This document shows positions 1 to 9,552 of a stretch of DNA of 64,000 bases, one piece after another. The number at the start of each line of letters is the position of its first letter. Position 1 is the first letter of the stretch. The notes under the pieces were generated by a model that worked only from the letters and a program-made list of their open reading frames with translations, was not told the DNA's origin and ran no database searches. This DNA comes from Hippea alviniae EP5-r (lineage in GTDB: Bacteria; Campylobacterota_A; Desulfurellia; Desulfurellales; Hippeaceae), in NCBI RefSeq assembly GCF_000420385.1, contig NZ_ATUV01000002.1, positions 1 through 64,000 of the forward strand. Direction: 5' to 3'. Made by a program: the position numbers and the translations under genes.

Positions 1-497
<497 letters not shown>

Positions 498-609
498 AAA
501 CATGAAAGTAAGACTCAATTAAGTTCTGGCTAAAACTCTATATCAACCAGGGCTTTATCTTCCATCTTGGCTTGTAAAAGATCATGTCGCTTTCAAGCGA
601 CGGAATGAG
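498..609 (-). other. rRNA operon leader with two hairpins
   Basis: About 110 nt between the rRNA promoter and the mature 16S 5' end. On the transcribed strand it contains a 6-bp hairpin (586-601, GTCGCT/AGCGAC with a 4-nt loop). Immediately before the mature end is a second one (491-504, CATGTT/AACATG), which may belong to the processing stem. No coding sequence is seen. The role in rRNA processing or antitermination is inferred from position only. Confidence 0.5.
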
Positions 610-638
610 AATATAATACACTTTGGGGGAAAAGTCAA
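610..638 (-). promoter_or_regulatory. rRNA operon promoter
   Basis: On the minus strand, a -35 box TTGACT (638-633) and a -10 box TATATT (615-610) are separated by 17 bp. The stretch upstream (640-675) is almost pure A/T, as expected of an UP element on an rRNA promoter. It faces the 16S gene. Confidence 0.75.
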
Positions 639-691
639 GAGTTAAAATTAATTTTTTTAATTTTTTAAAAAAGCTTAATCTGACAGGCTTT

Positions 692-1423
692 TTAAAGTAT
701 CCATGCAAGTTTTAGGCTCAAAATTCCAACATATTCATGAATTGCTTTATAAGAGTAATAGAGATTTTTCATCTGCGGCAAAAAATCAAAAAGCGTATAT
801 CTGTCTTCTATCTCAAATCCAACTGGTTTTGGAACTATTTTAAAACCAAAATGTTCAAAAACCATCTCTGCCCTTTTCATGTGATAGGCATCTGTTATGA
901 GATAAATCCTTTTTGGCATTCTCATCCTCTCAAAAAGTTTATATGTAAACTTGCCGTTTTGGTATGTGTTCAAAGAACCATTCTCCTTCAAAACCACAGG
1001 CCTGCACTTCGATACCTTCTCTATCATCTTTAAATCTTCCAACATATTGTCTGCATCATTTGTCTTGATTCCGCCGCCACTCAAAACAAGCGGTAAATTG
1101 TATTTACATGACAAGATATACCCATAAACTAAGCGCTTAAAAGCATCTGGTGTTGTTTTTATAACATCATTCTTGTAAGAACCGCCACTTAAAACGACAA
1201 CAGCAGCTGGCGAGACATTTTCAGTTAAATTTATCCTTTCAAGTGGAAATAGAAGAGCATCTTTAACAACAGATGTGGATAAAGCCCAAAGAGAAAATCC
1301 ACCCAAAAGAAAAATCCACTTAAATCTTTTAACAAGAACAGAAGCAATAAACAGCAATATCACAAACGATCCAGGCGGCAAAAACAGGTATGTAAACAAC
1401 TTTGATATCACATAGACAAACAT
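692..1423 (-). CDS. YdcF/SanA/ElyC-family membrane protein (DUF218)
   Basis: A 243-residue protein. The first ~65 residues form two hydrophobic helices, followed by a DUF218 domain with glycine-rich motifs (VVVLSGGSY, LVLSGGGIKTND) and the family's ITDAYHMKRA motif near residue 178. Relatives (YdcF, SanA, ElyC) act at the inner membrane in envelope or lipid-carrier maintenance, but their biochemical role is poorly fixed. No clear Shine-Dalgarno sequence precedes the ATG. A weak -10-like TAAAAA ends 7 nt before it, so translation may be leaderless. It lies upstream of, and codirectional with, the rRNA operon. Confidence 0.75.
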   Translation of the reverse strand: MFVYVISKLFTYLFLPPGSFVILLFIASVLVKRFKWIFLLGGFSLWALSTSVVKDALLFPLERINLTENVSPAAVVVLSGGSYKNDVIKTTPDAFKRLVYGYILSCKYNLPLVLSGGGIKTNDADNMLEDLKMIEKVSKCRPVVLKENGSLNTYQNGKFTYKLFERMRMPKRIYLITDAYHMKRAEMVFEHFGFKIVPKPVGFEIEDRYTLFDFLPQMKNLYYSYKAIHEYVGILSLKLAWIL

Positions 1424-1466
1424 ACAGACATTTTTAGTAAAGAGTTAGATTTTTGCAAGTAAATTC

Positions 1467-1495
1467 TTGACTGAAGGGTAAGTTTGCTATATAAA
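1467..1495 (+). promoter_or_regulatory. Promoter of the TPR lipoprotein gene
   Basis: TTGACT (1467-1472), 17 bp, TATAAA (1490-1495). The transcription start would fall almost on the ATG ATG pair at 1501-1506, leaving no room for a ribosome binding site, so the mRNA is probably leaderless. Confidence 0.65.
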
Positions 1496-1500
1496 TCATA

Positions 1501-2301
1501 ATGATGAGTAAGTTTTCAAAGCTAATTCTGATATTGATAGCAGCCATCATATTATCATCCTGTGCAAGCACACCAAAAAGAGAACTAACCAAAGATAAAG
1601 CTGTGCAGATAGCCCTTATAAAATACGAGATGGCAAGAAACATTATATTGCATAAGGATTACAAAAATTTAGCCGAAGCATTCGGTTATCTTGAAGACGC
1701 AAAGAAGATTTTAAAGAACGACCCAAAGGTCTATTATATGCTTGCAATAGCCTATCAAATGCGCAAAAACATGAGAAAATATGAAGAATATTTAAAAAAG
1801 ACAATAAAAATAGACCCAAACTTCTTTGATGCTTACAACGCACTCGGTATATACTATTACCAGGTTAAAAAATACAACAAAGCTATAGAAATGTTCACAA
1901 AATTAATAGAAAATCCGCTATATTCAGGAGCGGATGTCGCATTTTACAACAGGGCATTAGTATATCTATCGCTTGGTAAAATCAAACAAGCAGAAGAAGA
2001 TTTACAAGATGCCGTTATATTCTCAGGATATTCTAATCCGCTTTACATAAAGACACTTATCAATGTCCAGATAGCCAACAAAGAGTATCTAAAAGCTTTA
2101 AAAACTATATCGGATATGGAAAACAACATGGGCAGGTCATGTTTTACGCAGATAAAAAGGGCATTTTGTCTGTTTAAACTAAACGAGAAGCAACAAGCTC
2201 TAAGTGTTTTAAATGACATTAAAGGCAGCTCAGATAAATGCATAGAACAGAAAAATGCTTTACTAAAGGAGATTGAAAATGATATTAACGCTAACAACTG
2301 A
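1501..2301 (+). CDS. TPR-repeat lipoprotein, PilW/PilF-like
   Basis: A 266-residue protein. The N-terminus is a lipoprotein signal peptide with lipobox LSSC (Cys21), so the mature protein should be lipid-anchored. Residues ~40-230 are tandem tetratricopeptide repeats (e.g. NFFDAYNALGIYYYQVKKY). This architecture matches PilW/PilF-type pilotins that help assemble type IV pilus secretin, and pilT is in the same window, but generic TPR lipoproteins look the same. The start is the ATG at 1501 or 1504. Its 3' end overlaps the SAM hydrolase gene, which implies translational coupling. Confidence 0.7.
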   Translation: MMSKFSKLILILIAAIILSSCASTPKRELTKDKAVQIALIKYEMARNIILHKDYKNLAEAFGYLEDAKKILKNDPKVYYMLAIAYQMRKNMRKYEEYLKKTIKIDPNFFDAYNALGIYYYQVKKYNKAIEMFTKLIENPLYSGADVAFYNRALVYLSLGKIKQAEEDLQDAVIFSGYSNPLYIKTLINVQIANKEYLKALKTISDMENNMGRSCFTQIKRAFCLFKLNEKQQALSVLNDIKGSSDKCIEQKNALLKEIENDINANN

Positions 2302-3031
2302 CTTTTCAGATAGCGGTGGTTTTGTCGCTCAATTAAAGGCTGAATTGATAAAGTTATTTGGAGAAGGCATAAACATAATCGATATAACACACAACATAAC
2401 ACCTTTTAACACAATAGAAGCTGCATACATTACGGCAACGGCACTTGATAAGTTTCCAGAAGACTCTATGCACATTGTTGTCGTTGATCCGGGTGTTGGC
2501 ACGCAAAGAAACATCGTTGCAGTAAAATACAAAGGTCAAATCATCGTATCGCCAGAAAACGAAGCACTATCGCTAATAGAACCAGACGAGATAAGAGTTA
2601 TCGAAAAGGAGGAAGTAAACCCAAAAAGCTCAAAGACATTCGAAGCCAGAGATATAATGGTAAGAGCCGCCTATCTTATACATAAGAATGGATTTGAAAA
2701 TATTGGCAAGAAAAAAGAGACGCTCTGCTGCAGCTTAAAACCAGAGATAAAAAAGCGCAAGGTTGTTGGAAAGATAGTCTATATTGATAATTTCGGAAAT
2801 TGCATATCAAACATAAAAGAAGAGCACCTAAAAGGTGGTTTTGACAAGATTATATTGAAAAACCTTATCTTCAGACACCTTGAAGATACATATCACTCAC
2901 CGACAAGCTCATACAAAGCCTTAATAAACTCATCGGGTTATTTAGAGTTTGCCTATTTTAAGAAAAGCTTTGCTGATGAGTTTGGGATTGGCTATTTAGA
3001 CGAGATAGAAGTTTACTTAACAGAAGAGTAA
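2279..3031 (+). CDS. S-adenosyl-L-methionine hydrolase (DUF62 family)
   Basis: A 250-residue member of the SAM hydroxide adenosyltransferase family, which cleaves SAM to adenosine and methionine. The N-terminal LTTDFSDSGGFVAQLKAEL, DITHNITPFN and VVDPGVGTQ blocks are the family's substrate-binding motifs; the C-terminal half is the smaller beta domain. The ATG at 2279 is preferred over a TTG at 2273 because AAGGAG (2266-2271) sits 7 nt before it. The gene overlaps the lipoprotein gene upstream by 23 bp. Its 3' end also overlaps the convergent comEC gene by 74 bp. Confidence 0.85.
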   Translation: MILTLTTDFSDSGGFVAQLKAELIKLFGEGINIIDITHNITPFNTIEAAYITATALDKFPEDSMHIVVVDPGVGTQRNIVAVKYKGQIIVSPENEALSLIEPDEIRVIEKEEVNPKSSKTFEARDIMVRAAYLIHKNGFENIGKKKETLCCSLKPEIKKRKVVGKIVYIDNFGNCISNIKEEHLKGGFDKIILKNLIFRHLEDTYHSPTSSYKALINSSGYLEFAYFKKSFADEFGIGYLDEIEVYLTEE

Positions 3032-4382
3032 AAGAGACCAAAACAACATAAACAAACAAAATCATAATAAAATCTGATTTAACCCTCATAACTATAGCAT
3101 GGGAAGACAAAAACGAGACTAAAGCAAGAAATTTACTCACGATGAAAGAGCCTATCTTGAACAGAAAAACTTTAATCCCGCCGTATGGTAAAAAACTAAA
3201 AAGGAGCAACAAAAAGGCAACAGGAACCACAACAAAACCAAATAGCGGCACAACTATCGCATTATAGACAAACGAGAAAACAGAAAGCTTACCAAAATAG
3301 TAAACAGTCAAAGGTGTGGCAAAAAGGCTCATCAACACAACAAACACAGCCCATTTAACAGGCAATTTTAAAACACTCAGCATCTCATAAAATACAATAG
3401 CAAACAGCGTCATAACAAAAGACATGACAAACGAAGGATTAAAGATTGAACGCAGGTTAAACACAAGAAACAGACTGCCAACAAGAAAAAGGCCGTTTAA
3501 TGAGTTCTTTCTAAGAGAAAACACAACGGCTAAAATAAACAGCATCATCATTGCAAAAGATCTTATAGCCGGTATATGCATGCCACTTATAGCAAAATAG
3601 AGCATAGTAGGAACTAAAGCAAAATTCGAAGCAACAATTTTCAAGTTAAATCTGCGATATATAAACCCTATCATGGAAACAAGCTCATAAAACAGAAAGT
3701 AGAACATACCAAACACAAATCCCATATGGACGCCAGAGACAGCCAAAATATGGGCAGTCTGTGTATCTATAAAATCCTTCTTTATGCGTGATTTGTATCG
3801 TGAATCGCCCAAAAACGCAGAATCTAAGAAATACTCAACCTTAGAAGGCAAAAAATAGTAAAACTCATTTTCTATCTTTTCCCTTATATGCTCAATAAAA
3901 GAGATAAACTTGTTTTTGCCAGTTCTCTTTGCATATCTAACAAAACCCACACCATCAACACCAATAGAAAAAAGATATTGTCTAAACGACTGGTTTTTCA
4001 AAGAATCGATAGGCTTAACTTTAACATAAAAAATAGCTCTATCTCCAATCCGTAAATTATCAAACCTTGAAGGAGCAAAAAGAAGTAGTTTACATTTTTC
4101 ACTTTTTACCAAAAAAGTTAAATGCGAGCCAAACTTAACATCAACTATATTACCTATAACCTTAGATAAATTACACACCTTCGGAGAAAAACCTTTAAAA
4201 AACACAAATGCCAAAACAGAAGAAATCAATATGGCAACTGTTATTCTTCTATCAAAAAGGGAAACAAGAAATAGGCCAAAGGCTGCAATTAGAAAAAGAC
4301 GCCAAACAAAAAGACCTAAAGCAACAAAAACAAGAAAGAGAAAAACAACCAAGAAAGGGTAATCGTAAAGAAAATCCTTCAT
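2958..4382 (-). CDS. comEC: ComEC/Rec2-type competence protein, membrane part only
   Basis: A 474-residue polytopic membrane protein. A short N-terminal region with hydrophobic segments (DUF4131-like, residues ~1-160) precedes a ComEC competence domain carrying FLGDSRYKSRIKKDFIDTQ and HILAVSGVHMGFVFG. ComEC forms the inner-membrane channel for DNA uptake. Full-length relatives (~700-800 aa) end in a metallo-beta-lactamase-like nuclease domain that is absent here; the protein stops after the last membrane helices with a polar tail. Start and stop of comEC and the MEMO gene overlap as ATGA. The 74-bp tail overlap with the convergent SAM hydrolase gene is unusual. Confidence 0.85.
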   Translation of the reverse strand: MKDFLYDYPFLVVFLFLVFVALGLFVWRLFLIAAFGLFLVSLFDRRITVAILISSVLAFVFFKGFSPKVCNLSKVIGNIVDVKFGSHLTFLVKSEKCKLLLFAPSRFDNLRIGDRAIFYVKVKPIDSLKNQSFRQYLFSIGVDGVGFVRYAKRTGKNKFISFIEHIREKIENEFYYFLPSKVEYFLDSAFLGDSRYKSRIKKDFIDTQTAHILAVSGVHMGFVFGMFYFLFYELVSMIGFIYRRFNLKIVASNFALVPTMLYFAISGMHIPAIRSFAMMMLFILAVVFSLRKNSLNGLFLVGSLFLVFNLRSIFNPSFVMSFVMTLFAIVFYEMLSVLKLPVKWAVFVVLMSLFATPLTVYYFGKLSVFSFVYNAIVVPLFGFVVVPVAFLLLLFSFLPYGGIKVFLFKIGSFIVSKFLALVSFLSSHAIVMRVKSDFIMILFVYVVLVSFTLLLSKLLSRLNSQSQTHQQSFS

Positions 4383-5182
4383 TCTATAACTATGCCGGCA
4401 TACCCAACCACTTTTGAATAGTCTCCATTCACATCGCCACTGGTCTTATACATCAGCAATTCAGCCTTCTTTGCACCAAGCATTTTAGATGCAGCAATAG
4501 CAACATAAGCAGGAGCAACACCACACATCGTAATACCATACGAGCTACAGACTCTAAATAACTCATTCTCATCCAGCTTCTCTATGGCATCAATAGCCTT
4601 TCTATCCTTTTCAGCCGTCGTATTTTGGTCTTCGTAATGGTTCATATCGCTGCTTACAACAATCAAAACCCTTTTATCTAAGGATGATATGGCCTTTGCA
4701 ACGGTTTCAGCAAAAGAGTAAAGCTTAGCAACATTGTGCGTGCCAACAACGACTGTTGCAACTTCATACTCATGCGGCGTTATATAATCAATAAAAGGCA
4801 ATTGAACTTCTATTGAATGCTCCTGCAGGTGAGCATAGTAATCAATCTCTGCATACTCATTCTCACTCAACAAAGCAACAAGCCTGCTGTTGGACTTAAC
4901 CGTTCCAAACGGCATCTCATACATGCCATCAAAAACGGAAATTTCAGCTCCAAGTCCTGTATGATTGGGTCCCATGATAAGATAAACATCAAACGGCTCA
5001 ATAGAAGAGTAAACCTTTGCTGCAACATCACCAGAATAGACATACCCAGCATGCGGCACAATGATAGACTTAGGCGATATTTTTTTATCAGAAGGCTGCA
5101 TAACAGCATCAAGGTATCTTTTTAGCTCACCCAAATCTGCCGGATAAAACATATCCGCAACAGCAGGCTTACGCACAAACAT
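4379..5182 (-). CDS. amrB: MEMO-family protein (AmmeMemoRadiSam system protein B)
   Basis: A 267-residue protein with MEMO-family hallmarks: IIVPHAGYVYSG near residue 42, MGPNHTG near 73, HSIEVQLPF near 121 and VVSSDMNHY near 176. The His and Asp positions form the family's putative metal site. In bacteria MEMO proteins often accompany AMMECR1 and a radical-SAM protein; neither partner is in this window. Function is not established. It is the penultimate gene of the argD-comEC string. Confidence 0.85.
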   Translation of the reverse strand: MFVRKPAVADMFYPADLGELKRYLDAVMQPSDKKISPKSIIVPHAGYVYSGDVAAKVYSSIEPFDVYLIMGPNHTGLGAEISVFDGMYEMPFGTVKSNSRLVALLSENEYAEIDYYAHLQEHSIEVQLPFIDYITPHEYEVATVVVGTHNVAKLYSFAETVAKAISSLDKRVLIVVSSDMNHYEDQNTTAEKDRKAIDAIEKLDENELFRVCSSYGITMCGVAPAYVAIAASKMLGAKKAELLMYKTSGDVNGDYSKVVGYAGIVIE

Positions 5183-5191
5183 CTCAAACTC

Positions 5192-5449
5192 CTATCTATT
5201 TTGTTGAATGAGTCTTTTTAATTCTTCAATATCTTCCTTCGTTGCAAGACCAAGCTCCTTGGCCGTTTTTTTCACATCTTCAAGCACCATATCTCTAACA
5301 AGCTCTTTTCTCTTCTGCAGATGCTCTTTTGCAATATCGATTAAGCCTTTATTCTCAAGCTCTTTTTTGCCATCTTCTATTATTGAATCAATCATTCTAT
5401 CAACCCTTTTACCTATACCGACAGCCAAATAGACAAGTTCGCTGAACAT
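5192..5449 (-). CDS. Small coiled-coil protein, phasin/UbiK-like
   Basis: 85 residues, strongly charged and heptad-like from residue ~15 to the end, with a short hydrophobic N-terminus (MFSELVYLAVGIG) and the C-terminal block LATKEDIEELKRLI. This pattern is shared by small phasin-like and UbiK/BMFP-type accessory proteins. I cannot assign a specific role. It lies 1 bp downstream of alaS and 9 bp upstream of the MEMO gene, so it is probably cotranscribed. Confidence 0.55.
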   Translation of the reverse strand: MFSELVYLAVGIGKRVDRMIDSIIEDGKKELENKGLIDIAKEHLQKRKELVRDMVLEDVKKTAKELGLATKEDIEELKRLIQQNR

Positions 5450-5450
5450 T

Positions 5451-8039
5451 TTACCCCCCTATATAGGAAGCTATATTATCGAGAACATCGTTAATTTTAC
5501 CAATATCCCTTCCACCACCTTGAGCAAACTCATCTTTGCCACCGCCTTTGCCACCCAATGCTGAAGAGATACGATTCACCACATCCTTAGCTTTTATTTT
5601 ACCTGTCAAATCCTTTGTAATCATCACTATTACATTAACCCTATCTTCCTTTTTGTCAAACAGCAAAACAATACCACTTTTCATCTTTGATTTTGCAACA
5701 TCTCCAAGATGCCTGAGTTCTCCAAGCTCTCTATTTTCAAAAACATCAACATAGACATTTATGCCGTTTATCTTTTTCACTTTGGACTGGTCAAACTTAA
5801 GCTCGTCTTTTGAAGCCTTTTTGCTTTTTAGCTCTTCAACCTTCTTTGTAATGTCTGAGTATGCAACACCGAGTTTTGCAGCAGTCTCTTTTACAACCCT
5901 TTCAAGTTCACTTACATACTCGTAAGCTTCAAGTCCGACTTTTGCTTCTATTCGTCTTATGCCTTTTGAAACTGCAGATTCATGAATTATCTTAAACAGA
6001 CCTATCTCTCCTGATGCCTTAACATGCGTTCCGCCGCACAACTCCATCGACACATCGCCAACAGACACAACCCTAACTTCATCGCCATACTTCTCATCAA
6101 ACAGAGCTATGGCACCTTTGTCTATTGCTTCCTGCAGTCCCATATATTCAACATTTACTGGATAATTCTCAATAATCCAGCTATTTATCAACTCTTCAAT
6201 CTTTACAATCTCTTCATCACCCAATTTAGTAAAGTGAGTAAAATCAAAACGCAAATGCTTCTCATCAACCAAAGAACCAGCCTGTCTTACATGTTTTCCA
6301 AGCACTTTAATCAAAGCAGCATCAAGTAGATGCGTTGCTGTGTGGTGCCTTGCTATATCCTTCCTTCGCGCCACATTTATCCTTAATGTGCAAACATCAC
6401 CCTTTTTAAATTCACCTTCAAGCAACTCAACCTTGTGAACAAATAGCTTGCCGTCAAAATACTTTTGAACATCGCTAACATAAGCCTTTGAGCCATCTTT
6501 TAAAATAAAGCCCGTATCTGCAACTTGACCGCCACCTTCTGCATAAAACGGCGTCTCTTTAAAAATAAGATAGTATATTCCTTTTTCTACTTTATCTTTA
6601 ATCTGCTTATCTTCTCCTACTATGCCAACAAGCTTTGACTTTATTTCAAACTCATCATATCCAACAAATTTTGTCTCTTTTACTTCCTTAAAAATCTCGC
6701 CAAAAGCATCCCAAACGAACTCTTCTCCTGTTCCTTTCCATGACTTTCTTGATGCTTCTCTCTGTTTTTCAAGCAACTCATTGAAACCCTTTAAATCAAC
6801 TTCAAAACCATTCTCCTTTGCTATATCAACCGTTAAATCAATAGGAAATCCGTATGTATCGTAAAGCTTAAAGGCACTTTCTGCATCAACAACCTTCTTG
6901 GGTGATTTCTCAAAAATCTCATTCAATATCTTTAACCCGCTCTCGAGTGTCTCAAAGAACTGCTCTTCTTCTGCTTTTACAACATTTACAACCGTATCCC
7001 TGCTCTGAATAATCTCTGGATACGCATCGCCCATAACTTCATTTACCGTATCGATAAACCTATGTAAGAACGGTTCGCTTACACCAAGCTTTTTGCCAAA
7101 TCTCATAGCCCTGCGCATTATTCTTCTTAGAACATAACCTCTACCTTCTTTGTCTGGAAAGACACCATCGGTTATAAGAAAATCCATGGCTCGCAGATGG
7201 TCTGCTATAACCCTTATGCCAACATCAGCCTTCTCTTCCTTGCCGTATTGCACTTTAAAGAAATCACTCAAAGCAGAGATTATATGCTTAAAGACATCTG
7301 TATCAAAGTTGCTATGAACACCTTGAAGTATTGCCGCAACTCTTTCAAGGCCCATACCCGTATCAATGCTCGGTTTTGGCAGCGGATTCAGATTGCCACT
7401 CTCATCCCTATCAAACTGCATAAAAACAAGGTTCCAAAGCTCCAAAAATCTATCACAATCACACGCAACAGAGCAGTCTGGCCTGCCACAGCCAACTTCA
7501 GGTCCTTGGTCTATGTGAATCTCTGAGCATGGGCCACAAGGACCTGTATCACCCATAGCCCAGAAGTTGTCATGTTCATCCATTCTCACTATCCTTGATG
7601 ATGGCACACCTTCCTGCTTATTCCATATTTCAAATGCTTCGTCATCTTCTCTAAAAATCGTTATCCATAGCTTATCCTTATCTATACCAAGCACCCTTGT
7701 AACAAAATCCCAGCCAAAGTGTATAGCTTCCTTCTTAAAATAATCACCAAAGGAGAAGTTGCCCAGCATCTCAAAGAATGTGTGATGTCTTGCAGTATAT
7801 CCAACATTTTCAAGGTCATTATGTTTTCCACCAGCCCTAACACACTTCTGACAGCTCGTTGCCCTTTTATAATCCCTTTTCTCTTTACCTAAAAAGACAT
7901 TCTTAAACTGAACCATTCCAGCATTAACAAACAATAGCGTTGGGTCATTCTTTGGCACAAGTGGAGCACTCTTTACAATCGTATGTCCATTCTCTTTAAA
8001 ATACTCCAAAAACGCCCTTCTTAAGTCAGCTGACTTCAT
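5451..8039 (-). CDS. alaS: Alanyl-tRNA synthetase
   Basis: 862 residues, normal full length for AlaRS. It attaches alanine to tRNA-Ala. The N-terminal class II catalytic core starts with LRRAFLEYFKENGH and contains GKHNDLENVGYTARHHTFFEMLGNF (abbreviated family block, residues ~70-95). The editing domain has the zinc motifs HHTATHLL (~560) and CGGTH (~665). The C-Ala domain ends with the glycine-rich GGKGGGKDEFAQGGG. It overlaps recX by 14 bp. Confidence 0.98.
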   Translation of the reverse strand: MKSADLRRAFLEYFKENGHTIVKSAPLVPKNDPTLLFVNAGMVQFKNVFLGKEKRDYKRATSCQKCVRAGGKHNDLENVGYTARHHTFFEMLGNFSFGDYFKKEAIHFGWDFVTRVLGIDKDKLWITIFREDDEAFEIWNKQEGVPSSRIVRMDEHDNFWAMGDTGPCGPCSEIHIDQGPEVGCGRPDCSVACDCDRFLELWNLVFMQFDRDESGNLNPLPKPSIDTGMGLERVAAILQGVHSNFDTDVFKHIISALSDFFKVQYGKEEKADVGIRVIADHLRAMDFLITDGVFPDKEGRGYVLRRIMRRAMRFGKKLGVSEPFLHRFIDTVNEVMGDAYPEIIQSRDTVVNVVKAEEEQFFETLESGLKILNEIFEKSPKKVVDAESAFKLYDTYGFPIDLTVDIAKENGFEVDLKGFNELLEKQREASRKSWKGTGEEFVWDAFGEIFKEVKETKFVGYDEFEIKSKLVGIVGEDKQIKDKVEKGIYYLIFKETPFYAEGGGQVADTGFILKDGSKAYVSDVQKYFDGKLFVHKVELLEGEFKKGDVCTLRINVARRKDIARHHTATHLLDAALIKVLGKHVRQAGSLVDEKHLRFDFTHFTKLGDEEIVKIEELINSWIIENYPVNVEYMGLQEAIDKGAIALFDEKYGDEVRVVSVGDVSMELCGGTHVKASGEIGLFKIIHESAVSKGIRRIEAKVGLEAYEYVSELERVVKETAAKLGVAYSDITKKVEELKSKKASKDELKFDQSKVKKINGINVYVDVFENRELGELRHLGDVAKSKMKSGIVLLFDKKEDRVNVIVMITKDLTGKIKAKDVVNRISSALGGKGGGKDEFAQGGGRDIGKINDVLDNIASYIGG

Positions 8040-8475
8040 TTCTCTCCCTCACATTGTATTTATTTATTAACTCAAATATTTTCTCTTTATCAAAACCACG
8101 CCTGTATAAGGCATCAAACAGCTTCTTTGAAGGGTTCTTTTTATTTTCAACCTGCTTTAGTTTTTTCAAAAAATACTCTTCAATCATCTCTTCTTTATCT
8201 TCAAGTAGCCTATCAACAATCTCTTCCTTTATGCCTTTCTCTTTAAGCTCAAACCTTATACGCCTTTTTCCATAGCCGTTTTTAAGTCTAAAAAAGATGT
8301 AATTTTCAGCAAATCTCTCATCGTTCAAAAAATTTTTCTCTTTAAGATACAGTATTGTATCTTCAATGTCCTTCTTATCAAAGCCCTTGCCGTTTAATTT
8401 CTCTCTAAGCTGAAGCTCCGTATAGTCTCTTCTGTTTAAAAGTCTCAAAGCATACTTCAGCGCTTCATTGTCCAT
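8026..8475 (-). CDS. recX: Regulatory protein RecX
   Basis: 149 residues made of repeated three-helix modules (ALRLLNRRDYTELQLREKL; DIEDTILYLKEKNFLNDERFAENY), typical of RecX, which caps or inhibits RecA filaments. The fit is strengthened by context: recA and pilT lie immediately upstream in the same transcription unit. The end overlaps the start of alaS, a common arrangement for recX. Confidence 0.9.
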   Translation of the reverse strand: MDNEALKYALRLLNRRDYTELQLREKLNGKGFDKKDIEDTILYLKEKNFLNDERFAENYIFFRLKNGYGKRRIRFELKEKGIKEEIVDRLLEDKEEMIEEYFLKKLKQVENKKNPSKKLFDALYRRGFDKEKIFELINKYNVRERNEVS

Positions 8476-9552
8476 TTACACAATTCCACGAGCCTTAAGC
8501 ATAAAGTCGTTTGGATTGGTTGCATACTCTTTAGCCGTTTCAAGGTCAACAAGGCCTTTGTTGTAAAGCTCAAGCAGAGACTGGTCGAATGTCTGAGTGC
8601 CGTATGTATCCCTGTTTAACTCTATCGACCTTCTGACATTGTGGATTTTTTCAGAATCTAATATTGCATCCCTAACAAGTTCCGTTGCTATCATTATCTC
8701 AACAGCTGGAACCATACCCTTGCCATCTTTCCTTTTTAAAAGCCTTTGGGATATAACAGCTTCCAATGTCGCAGAAAGCTGAAGTCTTATCTGTCTCTGC
8801 TCATTCAAAGGAAACGATGCGATAATTCTGTTTATCGTCTCAACAGAATCCTTTGTGTGCAGTGTCGACATAACAAGATGACCAGTCTCAACAGCTTCTA
8901 AAGCTGTCATTATCGTCTCTCTATCTCTCATCTCACCAACCAAGATAACATCTGGGTCTTCCCTTAAAGCACCACGCAACCCGTCAGCAAAGGTTAAAAC
9001 ATCATATCCAACTTGTCTTTGAACAATCGATGAGTTTATATCCTTATGCAAATACTCAATTGGGTCTTCAATCGTTATAACATGTTTCTTTTTTCTTTTG
9101 TTTATTATATCAATCATCGTGGCAAGTGTTGTTGATTTACCAGAGCCCGTTATACCTGTGACAAGGACAAGTCCTCTTGGTTTTAGGGCTATTGTCTCTA
9201 TGACTTTGGGCAGATTTAACTCTTCTAACGATGGAATATCAAACGGAATAAATCTAAAAACAGCTGCAATCGTCCCACGCTGATAGAATATATTTACCCT
9301 GAATCGTCCAACCCCAGAAAGACCATAACCCAAATCGACTTGTCTCTCTTTGTGAAATTTATCAACCAAAAAATCATCAACCTTTTCGCTATTCAAAAAT
9401 TCTTCAAAATCCTCAAGTTTTAAAACATCATCACTTTCATCCCTTAGCATCTCTCCATTAACCCTATAAAAAGGCTTTGAACCAACCTTTATATGAATAT
9501 CACTCGCTTTTTTCTCTGACACACCTTTTCTTAAAAAATCATCAATCTTCAT
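8476..9552 (-). CDS. pilT: Twitching motility ATPase PilT
   Basis: 358 residues. PilT is the hexameric cytoplasmic ATPase that retracts type IV pili. Visible motifs: N-terminal [20 protein letters not shown], Walker [11 protein letters not shown] near residue 135, the Asp box [11 protein letters not shown], Walker [13 protein letters not shown], and the His box [14 protein letters not shown]. The C-terminal AIRNLIR-type helix is replaced by VRRSIE. No other pilus assembly ATPase is in the window. It overlaps recA by 11 bp. Confidence 0.93.
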   Translation of the reverse strand: MKIDDFLRKGVSEKKASDIHIKVGSKPFYRVNGEMLRDESDDVLKLEDFEEFLNSEKVDDFLVDKFHKERQVDLGYGLSGVGRFRVNIFYQRGTIAAVFRFIPFDIPSLEELNLPKVIETIALKPRGLVLVTGITGSGKSTTLATMIDIINKRKKKHVITIEDPIEYLHKDINSSIVQRQVGYDVLTFADGLRGALREDPDVILVGEMRDRETIMTALEAVETGHLVMSTLHTKDSVETINRIIASFPLNEQRQIRLQLSATLEAVISQRLLKRKDGKGMVPAVEIMIATELVRDAILDSEKIHNVRRSIELNRDTYGTQTFDQSLLELYNKGLVDLETAKEYATNPNDFMLKARGIV

